Positions 43,267-52,172 of a stretch of 64,000 nt of DNA are shown piece after piece (position 1 is the first letter of the stretch; each line of letters begins with the position of its first letter). The position numbers and the translations under genes are program-made. Below the pieces are notes generated by a model that made no database searches, was not told the DNA's origin, and worked only from the letters and a program-made list of their open reading frames with translations. The stretch is from UMGS172 sp045592985 (GTDB taxonomy: Bacteria > Bacillota > Clostridia > Oscillospirales > Acutalibacteraceae): the NCBI GenBank assembly GCA_045592985.1, contig JAZNVU010000046.1:85204-149203 (forward strand), given 5' to 3'.

Positions 43267-45712
43267 CGTTAAAGCTACCTGCTTTCATTTCTAACAATTG
43301 GTCTTTAGTCATAAGAACCTGACGGGGTTTTGCACCCTCGGAAGGCCCGATAACTCCGCGTTCTTCCATCTGGTCAATTACCCTTGCGGCACGAGCATAA
43401 CCAAGTCTCATTTTTCTTTGCAAGAGCGATGTTGATGCTTGTCCTAATTCAACAACAAGTTCAATTGCCTCATTAAGCATGGGGTCACCATCGTCATCCA
43501 CAACATCCTCAGGCAGTCCACTTTTAGCCGCCTTTTCTTTGGCAGCCTGACGTTCGATTTCCATAGCAACTTCTTCGTCGTATGCCGTTTTACAGTCGGA
43601 TTTAAGGTAGTTTACAACCTTTTCAACCTCAGCATCACTGACAAAACAGCCCTGAATACGTTCAGGTTTTATAGCGCCTGTCGGGAAGAAGAGCATGTCG
43701 CCTCTACCCATCAACTTTTCAGCACCGCCGATATCAATAATAGTCTTACTGTCAACCTGCGAAGCAACTGCAAAGGCAATACGTGTGGGTATGTTTGCCT
43801 TAATGAGACCGGTTACAACGTCAACCGAAGGACGCTGAGTAGCAACAATCAAGTGCATACCTGCGGCACGTGCTTTTTGCGCGATACGGCAGATAGAATC
43901 TTCAACCTCATGAGGAGAAGTCATCATAAGGTCAGCAAGTTCGTCGATAATAATAACTATCTGCGGCATTTTAATGAGGTCTTCCCTCTTTTCGGCAAGC
44001 TCATTAAAACCTGTTAAGTTTCTGACATCATTTTCAGCAAAAAGTTTATAACGTTTTTCCATTTCCATAACAGCCCAACCCAAAGCACCTGCGGCTTTTC
44101 TGGGGTCGGTAACGACAGGAACTATCAAATGCGGAATGCCGTTATAAATACCAAGTTCAACAACCTTAGGGTCGATAAGCAAAAGTTTAACTTCCTCAGG
44201 GGTTGCCTTAAAGAGAATACTCATAATAATTGAGTTGATACATACCGATTTACCCGAACCGGTAGCACCTGCAATAAGACCGTGAGGCATTTTTGCAATA
44301 TCGGTAACCCTTTGTTCGCCCGAAATATCGCGTCCCAAAGTAACAGAAATCTTACTCTTTGAGGTTGAAAATGCCTGAGAATCGATAATTTCACGGATTT
44401 TAACTATGCTGTTATTTTTATTAGGAACCTCGATGCCAACAGCAGGCTTATTGGGAATAGGCGCCTCAATACGAACACCTGCAGTGGCAAGGTTAAGAGC
44501 AATATCATCGGCAAGATTAGTAATCTTACTGATTTTAACACCTGCAGCAGGCTGAAGTTCATAACGTGTAACCGAAGGTCCGCGGCTGATATTTATAATG
44601 CGCGACTCGACACCAAAACTTCTTAAAGTATCAACAAGCCTTGTTGCGGTGTTTTCAAGTTCAGCAGTTATGTTCTTAGAGTTTTCGGCATTGGGCTCAG
44701 ACAGTAATGATACCGGAGGATAGCGGTATTCATTAACAGTGGTATCAACCAAAATAGCACTTCCCTCGGGAACTTCAAACTCTATCTTGCCTGTTTTTTC
44801 ATCGGCATTTGCATTAACAGTATTGACAATGTCGATAATGGTTGGGTCTTTTTCAGGCTCGTTTTCCGCAGATTCCCGCATGTCTTCCTCGGCTTTTTTT
44901 GACAAAGCCTTGGCTGTTTTGTTGAAAACAGACTTGGGCTTAGGTTTGGAAGAAGAACTAATGTCCTCAATAGGAGCATCGTCATTATCAAGTTGACGGT
45001 ACTGCGAGACAACGTTCTTCTGCTTGTCCTCAATCGAAATAATCGTTGAGTCATCCTGTTCTTCTTCATCATCGTCAAGAGCAATATCAACATTAACATT
45101 TTTACGACGGTTTTCATAAGCAGTTTCTGCAACACGTTCAATTTCACGTACAGGTTTACTTACAGCTTTAAAGAAACCTATGAGCGTAGTTCCTGTCATA
45201 AGCATAAGAGTTATGAAGATAAGAAGCAGGCTAACAATCCATGCACCGGGGTTACCAAACAAAGAATATAGCGGGAAACCCAAAAAAGTTCCAAACACAC
45301 CTGTTGCGTGATTACCCATCTTCCATGCATTTGCACATGCATTTGCAAATGAACTGCTTGACGATGCAACCAACAAAATATGTATAAATCCGCCGACAAG
45401 CAAAAGCAATATTACAGCCTCTATAATTCGCACTAGTACCTTGCCATGCAAACGGTCAAGTGCAAGATAAACCGCGGCAATACCAAGCAAAATTGGTGCT
45501 GTGTAACCAAAGCAACCGAAAAAGCCAAGTATTGCATTGTGCATTGCAAGCCATCCGCCTTCACCTTTAATAATTGCCGCTAAAAACAGCAAAATCGATA
45601 CAGCGAACATTACAACAGAAGCAATTTGCTTCTTTGAGGAATCATCCTTGGTATTCTTCTTATTCTCATTTTTTGCTTTTGATGAAGGTTTAGTGTTCTT
45701 TTTCTTAGCCAT
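43259..45712 (-). CDS. ftsK: FtsK/SpoIIIE DNA translocase, 817 aa
   Basis: A septum-bound ATPase that pumps chromosomes during division or sporulation. A basic start, four membrane helices (about 30-185), an acidic linker (about 200-330), then the motor with Walker A GATGSGKSVCI and Walker B VIIIDELADLMM, and a C-terminal gamma winged helix (LLQRKMRLGYARAARVIDQM). The ATG at 45712 follows GGACGG at a fair distance. Follows tepA, as in B. subtilis ymfB-spoIIIE. Confidence 0.96.
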   Translation of the reverse strand: MAKKKNTKPSSKAKNENKKNTKDDSSKKQIASVVMFAVSILLFLAAIIKGEGGWLAMHNAILGFFGCFGYTAPILLGIAAVYLALDRLHGKVLVRIIEAVILLLLVGGFIHILLVASSSSSFANACANAWKMGNHATGVFGTFLGFPLYSLFGNPGAWIVSLLLIFITLMLMTGTTLIGFFKAVSKPVREIERVAETAYENRRKNVNVDIALDDDEEEQDDSTIISIEDKQKNVVSQYRQLDNDDAPIEDISSSSKPKPKSVFNKTAKALSKKAEEDMRESAENEPEKDPTIIDIVNTVNANADEKTGKIEFEVPEGSAILVDTTVNEYRYPPVSLLSEPNAENSKNITAELENTATRLVDTLRSFGVESRIINISRGPSVTRYELQPAAGVKISKITNLADDIALNLATAGVRIEAPIPNKPAVGIEVPNKNNSIVKIREIIDSQAFSTSKSKISVTLGRDISGEQRVTDIAKMPHGLIAGATGSGKSVCINSIIMSILFKATPEEVKLLLIDPKVVELGIYNGIPHLIVPVVTDPRKAAGALGWAVMEMEKRYKLFAENDVRNLTGFNELAEKREDLIKMPQIVIIIDELADLMMTSPHEVEDSICRIAQKARAAGMHLIVATQRPSVDVVTGLIKANIPTRIAFAVASQVDSKTIIDIGGAEKLMGRGDMLFFPTGAIKPERIQGCFVSDAEVEKVVNYLKSDCKTAYDEEVAMEIERQAAKEKAAKSGLPEDVVDDDGDPMLNEAIELVVELGQASTSLLQRKMRLGYARAARVIDQMEERGVIGPSEGAKPRQVLMTKDQLLEMKAGSFNGE

Positions 45713-45752
45713 TTTCATACCGTCCTATAAATTTATGTACGGTGACTGAAAG

Positions 45753-46463
45753 TCACCTGTTTTCAATCATTCTATAAAGTTCACCCATAACATCAGCAAG
45801 GCTTCCAATACGGTCAATAAGACCAACGTCAACCGCCATCTGACCATCCAACACAGTACCCATATCGGTAGCAAGTTCGTCGGTATTAAGCATAAGTTCT
45901 GAAAACTTTTCCGAGGAAATAGATGAATTTTTAACAACAAAATCGGTTATGCGTTTTTGGATACGTTCAAAATAATTGAGCGTTTGAGGCACACCAAGCA
46001 CAAGACCGTTTGTGCGAACAGGATGCACCGTCATGGTTGCCGAGGGAACAATAAACGAACATTTAGCCGAAACCGCCAACGGAACGCCGATGGAATGACC
46101 ACCGCCAAGTACCAATGACACTGTAGGCTTACTCATACCCGAAATGAGTTCAGCCAAAGCAAGACCCGCCTCGACATCGCCGCCGACAGTATTGAGCACT
46201 ATGAGCATACCGTCGATTTTCGGGTCGTCCTCAACAGCTATCAACTGCGGTATTACATGTTCGTACTTAGTCGATTTAGTATCAGACGGAAGAACGCCGT
46301 GCCCCTCAATCTGACCGATTACCGTAAGGCAATGAATAACATGCTTTCCGCCGTCAGCCGTTACTGTTCCACTGTCGCAAATCTGTTGCCATTTGTTGTT
46401 TTCTTTATTGTTGTTATTTTGGTTATTATCACCATTTGAGTTGAATTCAGAGTGTAAAAACAT
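45753..46463 (-). CDS. ClpP-like serine protease, TepA (translocation-enhancing protein) type, 236 aa
   Basis: A cytosolic ClpP/crotonase-fold protein. The N-terminal Asn-rich stretch is disordered. Conserved GQIEGHG, VLNTVGGDVEAGLALAE, the serine region VLGGGHSIGVPLAVSA (Ser nucleophile) and TMTVHPVRTNG (His) match TepA/YmfB. Its place just before ftsK matches other Firmicutes. The ATG at 46463 has AAAGGG 8 nt upstream. Confidence 0.87.
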   Translation of the reverse strand: MFLHSEFNSNGDNNQNNNNKENNKWQQICDSGTVTADGGKHVIHCLTVIGQIEGHGVLPSDTKSTKYEHVIPQLIAVEDDPKIDGMLIVLNTVGGDVEAGLALAELISGMSKPTVSLVLGGGHSIGVPLAVSAKCSFIVPSATMTVHPVRTNGLVLGVPQTLNYFERIQKRITDFVVKNSSISSEKFSELMLNTDELATDMGTVLDGQMAVDVGLIDRIGSLADVMGELYRMIENR

Positions 46464-46529
46464 CAACAAAACCCTTTCATAAAAGATATGCTGATAGTTT
46501 TCCTCAAAAGGTCACAATGATACATTATT

Positions 46530-46558
46530 ATTATAACACTTTATAAATAACAATTCAA
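46530..46558 (-). promoter_or_regulatory. Promoter of tepA-ftsK-ygiQ
   Basis: Minus strand: -35 TTGAAT (46558-46553), 17-nt spacer, -10 TATAAT (46535-46530). Confidence 0.75.
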
Positions 46559-46604
46559 CTGAAAATAACTATATATTGTATAAAAAATTATATTTTTTAA
46601 TAAA

Positions 46605-47111
46605 TTATTCTACATCAAGTCCAAAGTAACGGTAAATACCGTCAGCAGTGGTATTACCAAGCGTATATAATTTTGAATTATCGCTTAACAGGTCGATATC
46701 GGACGTTATTCTGATATTGTCAACAATAATCGGTGAATAATTTTTCAGCACATCGTTATCTTTTAACTGCTCTACAAAAAATATTTCCTTAGGGTTCAAA
46801 GTTGAACGCATACTTCTGATAATCGAAGAAATTCTAAAAGACGGACTAGCAGAAGAAGTCGAATCGGCATAAATAAACGAAACGCAGGCATCTGTTTCAC
46901 TTTTCTCAAATTTAGGTGAATATATTATACAGTCTTTACTTTGTCCCGTAATGTTATACCTCGCCGCCAGGCCTTTGATATCTACAGTCTGGCATTTTAT
47001 TCGCTTACAGCGAAGAATACTCAAAAGCAACGGAACATATATATCATGAAATTCCTGGCACAAAGCGTCTTTGTAATTATATACGCCCTCAAGAATCAGT
47101 ACCGATACCAT
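46605..47111 (-). CDS. Unknown protein downstream of clpC, 168 aa
   Basis: Not recognised. A mixed alpha/beta soluble protein with four cysteines and no signal peptide, membrane segment or known motif that I can see. The ribosome-binding site GGAGGTGG (47123-47116) and the ATG at 47111 are good, but this site forms the 3' arm of a 16-bp hairpin that follows clpC. It could be the last gene of the CtsR operon or be expressed only when that hairpin is open. Confidence 0.75.
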   Translation of the reverse strand: MVSVLILEGVYNYKDALCQEFHDIYVPLLLSILRCKRIKCQTVDIKGLAARYNITGQSKDCIIYSPKFEKSETDACVSFIYADSTSSASPSFRISSIIRSMRSTLNPKEIFFVEQLKDNDVLKNYSPIIVDNIRITSDIDLLSDNSKLYTLGNTTADGIYRYFGLDVE

Positions 47112-47147
47112 AAAACCACCTCCATACTATTGTATGAAGGTGGTTTT
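47112..47147 (-). terminator. Hairpin after clpC that also buries a ribosome-binding site
   Basis: Minus strand: AAAACCACCTTCATAC pairs over 16 bp (one G-U) with GTATGGAGGTGGTTTT around AATA, ending in TTTT and the ATG at 47111. It looks like a weak terminator for clpC; its 3' arm contains the GGAGG site of the next gene. Confidence 0.75.
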
Positions 47148-47164
47148 CAGTTTGTCCCAGAGTG

Positions 47165-49630
47165 TTATTCTACTGCAAATTCAAAGTTGTCGTCCACGTA
47201 GCGGCATAAAACAGTATCACCGTTTTTTATAGACAAATCAAGTATTTTTTCGCTCAAAGGGTCTTCAATGCTGGTCTGTATTTCGCGTCTCAAAGGTCTT
47301 GCACCGTAAACAGGATCAAAACCTTTGTCAGCGATTTTCTCTAATGCACTGTCATCAAATTTAAGCGTAATGTTCAGATTTTTAAGTCGTGAAACAAGGT
47401 TTTCGAGCATAAGTTTTGCAATATCCTTGATTTCAGTTTCACTCAGTTTGTTAAACACAATTATGTCATCTACGCGGTTTAAAAACTCAGGTCTGAAGGT
47501 CTTTTTAAGTTCATCTAAAACGCGTTCCTTGAGCATGCTTTCGTCGGCATTATCGTCACCGCCAAATCCCAAAGACTTTTGTTTTTCGGTAAGATGTCTT
47601 GCACCGATGTTGGAAGTCATAATAATTACCGTATTCTTAAAGTTTACGGTACGACCCTTAGAATCGGTCAGTCTGCCGTCTTCTAAAATTTGCAATAGAA
47701 TGTTGAAAACATCAGGGTGTGCCTTTTCGATTTCATCAAACAGAACAACCGAATACGGTGAACGTCTGATTTTTTCGGTTAGTTGTCCGCCTTCTTCAAA
47801 ACCAACGTATCCCGGAGGCGAACCGATAAGTCGAGATACGGTATGCTTTTCCATATACTCGGACATATCAAGCCTTATAATGGCATTTTCGCTTCCGAAC
47901 ATGGCCTCAGCCAAGGCTTTGCAAAGTTCGGTTTTACCAACACCCGTCGGTCCCAAGAAAATGAACGAACCAATAGGACGTTTTGGGTCTTTAAGACCTA
48001 CTCTACCGCGTCTTATTGCCTTAGAAACGGAAGTTACAGCCTTATGCTGACCGATGATGCGCTTGTGCAAAACTTCCTCTAATTTAAGCAATCTTTCGCT
48101 TTCTTCCTCAGTTAATTGGCTTACGGGAATTCCTGTTGTTGACGAAATAAGTTCGGCAATACATTCGGCAGTAACCTCACCCGAATAGCCTTTGCTGTTA
48201 GCCGACCATTCAGACCTTAAATTCTCCAATTTCTCAGCGATTTCCTTTTCTTTATCACGCAAAGCAGCCGCTTCTTCAAATTTTTGTTCTGAAATTGCCT
48301 TGTTTTTGTGTTCTGAAGTATTTTTCAATTCTGATTCAAGATTTTTAACATCATCAGGAGCAATAGAGACATTAAGTCTTAATTTTGATGCCGCTTCGTC
48401 AATTAAATCAATTGCTTTATCAGGCAAAAAGCGGTCAGAGATATATCTTGCTGACAACTTAACAGCCGCTTCAACTGCTTCATCTGTTATCTTAACCTTA
48501 TGATGTTCCTCATATTTGTCTCGAATGCCCTTTAAAATCAAAATCGCATCTTCTTCAGTGGGTTCGCCGACAATTACAGGCTGAAAACGGCGCTCGAGCG
48601 CTGCATCTTTTTCTATATTTTTACGGTATTCGTCGAGAGTTGTAGCACCTATAACCTGGAGTTCACCTCTAGCCAAAGACGGCTTTAGGATATTCGCTGC
48701 ATCAATCGAACCGTCAGCCGAAGAACCCGCACCGACAATGGTATGAATCTCGTCAATAAAGAGGATTACATCATCCGAAGCAGTAACCTCGTCGATGGCA
48801 TTTTTAATGCGCTCTTCAAAATCACCTCGGTATTTTGCACCGGCAACCATACCGGTCATATCAAGTGCTACTACCCTCTTGTGTTTGAGCAATTCGGGCA
48901 CATCACCTTCGGTAATCTTTAAGGCAAGTCCTTCGGCAACAGCTGTTTTGCCAACACCGGGTTCGCCAATAAGACAAGGGTTGTTTTTAGTACGACGGCA
49001 GAGAATCTGCAACACGCGGTCAATTTCGGCAGTACGTCCTATAACAGGATCAATTTTTCCCTGTTTTGCCATCTCGGTCAGGTCACGTCCGAATTTATCG
49101 AGCGTAGGAGTATTCTTGCCTTTTTTGTTGGGTGTTTTTCCGCTTTTAATTGGTTCTTGTGAATTATGCGAACTATTGTTATTACGCACAACACCAGCCG
49201 TTTCTATCGCTTTTTCGGTAATTTCATCAATATCAACACCTAATTTTTCAAGAAAAGACACTGCATAGTTGTCATCCTCACTTAAAATTCCCAAAAGAAT
49301 GTGCTCAGTGCCGACATAAGCGTTTCCAAGTTCACGCGTTCCCGAAACTGCTACTTCAATTGCCTTTTTAGCTCTCGGTGTAAGATTTTCGGGCGAAAGC
49401 CTTGTTATTGTTCCCTCACCTATTTCTTGGACAATTAACTGTTTGATTTTATCTGCATTGACACCCTTTTCAGATAACAACTGCGCTGCAACCGAATCAC
49501 TAACCGATAAAAGTCCCAAAAGCAGGTGTTCACTTCCTACATATGTGTGACCGAGACTTTCGGCGTTGGATATTGCAAAATTAACGGCATCATTAGCCTT
49601 TTGCGTAAATCCGCCGAATTTGTATTTCAT
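47165..49630 (-). CDS. clpC: ATP-dependent Clp protease ATPase ClpC, 821 aa
   Basis: The hexameric unfoldase that feeds ClpP, with McsB-marked (phosphoarginine) clients. The N-domain has two Clp_N repeats (residues about 5-145); AAA-1 Walker A GEPGVGKTA and Walker B FIDEIHTI; a UVR-containing middle domain (EQKFEEAAALRDKEKE); AAA-2 Walker A GPTGVGKTE; a ClpP-docking-type loop LGF near 675; and the ClpB-D2-small domain at the end. Last classical gene of ctsR-mcsA-mcsB-clpC. Confidence 0.98.
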   Translation of the reverse strand: MKYKFGGFTQKANDAVNFAISNAESLGHTYVGSEHLLLGLLSVSDSVAAQLLSEKGVNADKIKQLIVQEIGEGTITRLSPENLTPRAKKAIEVAVSGTRELGNAYVGTEHILLGILSEDDNYAVSFLEKLGVDIDEITEKAIETAGVVRNNNSSHNSQEPIKSGKTPNKKGKNTPTLDKFGRDLTEMAKQGKIDPVIGRTAEIDRVLQILCRRTKNNPCLIGEPGVGKTAVAEGLALKITEGDVPELLKHKRVVALDMTGMVAGAKYRGDFEERIKNAIDEVTASDDVILFIDEIHTIVGAGSSADGSIDAANILKPSLARGELQVIGATTLDEYRKNIEKDAALERRFQPVIVGEPTEEDAILILKGIRDKYEEHHKVKITDEAVEAAVKLSARYISDRFLPDKAIDLIDEAASKLRLNVSIAPDDVKNLESELKNTSEHKNKAISEQKFEEAAALRDKEKEIAEKLENLRSEWSANSKGYSGEVTAECIAELISSTTGIPVSQLTEEESERLLKLEEVLHKRIIGQHKAVTSVSKAIRRGRVGLKDPKRPIGSFIFLGPTGVGKTELCKALAEAMFGSENAIIRLDMSEYMEKHTVSRLIGSPPGYVGFEEGGQLTEKIRRSPYSVVLFDEIEKAHPDVFNILLQILEDGRLTDSKGRTVNFKNTVIIMTSNIGARHLTEKQKSLGFGGDDNADESMLKERVLDELKKTFRPEFLNRVDDIIVFNKLSETEIKDIAKLMLENLVSRLKNLNITLKFDDSALEKIADKGFDPVYGARPLRREIQTSIEDPLSEKILDLSIKNGDTVLCRYVDDNFEFAVE

Positions 49631-49655
49631 AAATCATATCTCCTTTTCAATAGAA

Positions 49656-50669
49656 TTAAATATCTGCATTTTTCAAAGCCTGTCTGATAGAGTCTGCCCT
49701 CAAAATATCTCTTTTTTGCGGTTCAACTTCACCGTGTATACGTTTTATCATTGCAGGCTGTAACGTAATAAACAGGTTCATAGGAACAACACTGTCAGGC
49801 AAAGTAATTATTCCTGCCCTTTCTCCAAGCATTAACATTGACAGATGACTCATCATATCTTCGGTTGTCAGCAAACGAGCATACTTAAGTATGCCAAAAG
49901 ACCGACACACCTTATCCTGCAAATTTTCCTTATTAAACGAGGCGCAAGAGGTATTTTCTTTTTCAATTATCTGGCAAGCAATATTATTAAGATTTTCAAG
50001 AGCACTGTCCTCAGACACACCGAGCGTTATTTGATTGGACAACTGATAGATATATGCCGAAGAATTACTTCCCTCACCGTAAAATCCACGGAATGTTAGC
50101 CCGATTTTATTTACGGTATCGGCTATATTTTTAAGTTCTCCGATACTGTGCAACACAGGTAAATGAAGCATGACCGATGCTCTCATACCCGTACCTAAAT
50201 TGGTAGGACATTCGGTAAGAAAACCAAGGCGGTCATCAAATGCAAACTTGATTTTTTCTGACAAAGCAGAATCAACCATATCACAAAGTTTATAACACTC
50301 TTTAAGACACAGTCCGCTTTTTATAACCTGAATTCGAATATGGTCTTCTTCGCCCAACATGATACTTATCGACTCATCGTCCGACAAGAGCAATATTCTT
50401 CCGTCAGGTTTTGAAGCAAACTTAGGACTTATAATATGACGTTCCACCATTGAATAAATCTCATATTCACCCAGATTCTGCATATCGACCTTTCGAAGTT
50501 TAAAACCCCCGAGGTCACATTCCATAATATTTTTTGCTATCATTTCGCAAGTACTTTTAAGTTCAGAATCACTTAATACCGATGGAAAAGGAACAGAATC
50601 AAGATTACGTGCAAGCCTGACACGTGTACTGAGTACAACATTTTTGTTTTTTTGTTCATACCACAGCAT
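49656..50669 (-). CDS. mcsB: Protein-arginine kinase McsB, 337 aa
   Basis: A phosphagen-kinase-fold enzyme that phosphorylates arginines to mark proteins for ClpCP. Motifs LSTRVRLARNL, FLTECPTNLGTGMRASVMLHLP (nucleotide/guanidinium site; residues 170-191) and GEGSNSSAYIYQLSNQ. It lies 4 nt after mcsA. Confidence 0.97.
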   Translation of the reverse strand: MLWYEQKNKNVVLSTRVRLARNLDSVPFPSVLSDSELKSTCEMIAKNIMECDLGGFKLRKVDMQNLGEYEIYSMVERHIISPKFASKPDGRILLLSDDESISIMLGEEDHIRIQVIKSGLCLKECYKLCDMVDSALSEKIKFAFDDRLGFLTECPTNLGTGMRASVMLHLPVLHSIGELKNIADTVNKIGLTFRGFYGEGSNSSAYIYQLSNQITLGVSEDSALENLNNIACQIIEKENTSCASFNKENLQDKVCRSFGILKYARLLTTEDMMSHLSMLMLGERAGIITLPDSVVPMNLFITLQPAMIKRIHGEVEPQKRDILRADSIRQALKNADI

Positions 50670-50673
50670 CGAC

Positions 50674-51168
50674 CTACTCCTCCGTTTCCTTTTTTATCTT
50701 ATCCCTAATAACCGCTGCTTTTTCATATTCTTCATTAGCAATCGCTATCTTTAACTCTTCTTTTAGTTTAATTATTGTATCTTCTTTGTTTTCAGAACAA
50801 TAACTTGAATTTATATCAACGTTATTAAGGCGTTTGCCAACATGTGATGTTCTGCCGTGGATTCTCACAAGAGCAGGTTCAAGTTGTTTTTCAAAAGTTT
50901 TATAACAATTTCCGCATCCTACACGTCCGCTTTTGGAAATTTGCTCGAAAGAAGAACCACAGCATTCACACTTAACAGTATTGACAGTGCTTTCACGTTC
51001 ATTTGATAAAAACGAAGAAAGCAATTCAAACAAATCACCATGTGTAACGGTTTTATTATGCATGCTGCCTGCACATTCAGAGCAAAGATATGCATCGCGA
51101 ACAATACCGTTTACGACCGAATGAATATGATTAGTTGCTTCATGCATTTTACAGTTTTGACAAAGCAT
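50674..51168 (-). CDS. mcsA: McsA, zinc-binding activator of McsB, 164 aa
   Basis: Four cysteine pairs (CQNC, CSEC, CECC, CGNC) form two zinc sites; a C-terminal UVR motif (AIANEEYEKAAVIRDKI) lies near 145-160. It activates McsB and helps deliver CtsR. Length is near the family norm. Confidence 0.95.
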   Translation of the reverse strand: MLCQNCKMHEATNHIHSVVNGIVRDAYLCSECAGSMHNKTVTHGDLFELLSSFLSNERESTVNTVKCECCGSSFEQISKSGRVGCGNCYKTFEKQLEPALVRIHGRTSHVGKRLNNVDINSSYCSENKEDTIIKLKEELKIAIANEEYEKAAVIRDKIKKETEE

Positions 51169-51184
51169 AACCGATTTCCTCCTT

Positions 51185-51637
51185 TTAAAGTTGAGACATA
51201 AGCATTTGTTTTAGCAGTGCCGCACGGACAGAGTCACGCAAAATAACGGGTATCTCGCGCATTACGGGAGATGACACAGCCGAATACATTAGTTTTACCG
51301 AGTTTTCACTTAACAATTCTCCTCTTAAGCAGTTGTCTAAAACAACACGTGCAGTAACCTCATCAATTTCATGGCCGATTGTATTGACAAGATGCATAAG
51401 AGCAGAAGATTTATCGAGAACCACCCTTTTAATACGAATATAACCACCGCCGCCACGACGGCTTTCAACAATATATCCGTGTTCAGGAATGAATCTTGAA
51501 GAAATTACGTAGTTTATCTGACTTGGCACACAGCCTATTTTTGAGGCAAAATCATTCCTCTGAATCTCAGCAGTATTATGTTCCGATTCATCTAACATTC
51601 TGTTTATTTCACTTGCAATAAGGTCGCTCAATCTCAT
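51185..51637 (-). CDS. ctsR: Class III stress gene repressor CtsR, 150 aa
   Basis: A winged-helix repressor of clp genes. Start MRLSDLIASEINRML and the winged-helix stretch DFASKIGCVPSQINYVISSRF (residues about 30-50) with the conserved glycine-rich wing (RRGGGGYIRI) that senses heat. Its operator sits directly upstream. Confidence 0.96.
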   Translation of the reverse strand: MRLSDLIASEINRMLDESEHNTAEIQRNDFASKIGCVPSQINYVISSRFIPEHGYIVESRRGGGGYIRIKRVVLDKSSALMHLVNTIGHEIDEVTARVVLDNCLRGELLSENSVKLMYSAVSSPVMREIPVILRDSVRAALLKQMLMSQL

Positions 51638-51662
51638 AACTCAACTTCCTTTCTTTGATTTG

Positions 51663-51698
51663 ATTTTACAACTTTGGTCAAAGAAAGTCAAAGTCAAA
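51663..51698 (-). promoter_or_regulatory. ctsR operon promoter with CtsR operator
   Basis: The plus strand reads GGTCAAA-GAA-AGTCAAA (51676-51692), a perfect CtsR heptad direct repeat, followed by a third GTCAAA (51693-51698). The minus-strand -35 TTGACT (51691-51686), a 17-nt spacer and -10 TAAAAT (51668-51663) lie within it, so bound CtsR would block the promoter. Confidence 0.92.
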
Positions 51699-51867
51699 TT
51701 TCCTTTGATTTATTAACCAGATGTCTCGAAATTTGAATTTATCTTTATTTTTCTCGAAATTACTCTTTTTTTCTCATTTTATCTTAATATTTCGTACATA
51801 CGTATAATTTCACAAAAAACGAATTACAACATATGATGTTTTAGAAGACGCGAAAGGAGGAAAACAC

Positions 51868-51993
51868 ATGTGTAACGGCTTTGGTTCCGGCAACTGCTGC
51901 TGGATCATCATTCTTCTCGTAATCATATTCTGTTGCTGCGGCAATGGTAATAACGGTTGCGGAAATGGCTGCGGTGATAACTGCTGCTGCTAA
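51868..51993 (+). CDS. Cysteine-rich membrane microprotein, 41 aa
   Basis: Starts with ATG 7 nt after AAGGAGG and ends TAA. It is composed of a short Gly/Asn/Cys start (MCNGFGSGNCC), one hydrophobic helix (WIIILLVIIF, residues 12-21), and a tail of Cys, Gly and Asn ending CCC; 11 of 41 residues are cysteine. It resembles the small YjcZ-like/Cys-rich proteins of Firmicutes in form only. TCTCGAAATT is repeated upstream (51724 and 51752). It has its own terminator. Function unknown; surface, spore coat or metal binding are guesses. Confidence 0.85.
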   Translation: MCNGFGSGNCCWIIILLVIIFCCCGNGNNGCGNGCGDNCCC

Positions 51994-52008
51994 TTCCCCT
52001 TTTCTTCG

Positions 52009-52041
52009 CGGTCGGCGCCATTAGGTGCCGACCGTTTCTTT
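52009..52041 (+). terminator. Terminator of the Cys-rich microprotein gene
   Basis: CGGTCGGCGCC/GGTGCCGACCG (52009-52019/52024-52034), loop ATTA, then TTTCTTTTTTT. Confidence 0.93.
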
Positions 52042-52172
52042 TTTTTCGAACTTTAATATTGACTATTCCTAAAATAGATATTAATATAATAATATATATT
52101 TAAATTTGAAATTTGTGTCGAATTGCGTTAAAGTCAAAATATATTAAAACATTTGATTTTTAGGAGTTTATA

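Noticed and set aside
47325..48050. Plus-strand open frame of 241 codons
   Set aside because: Antisense to conserved AAA-2 domain of clpC; Ser/Leu-rich mirror translation.
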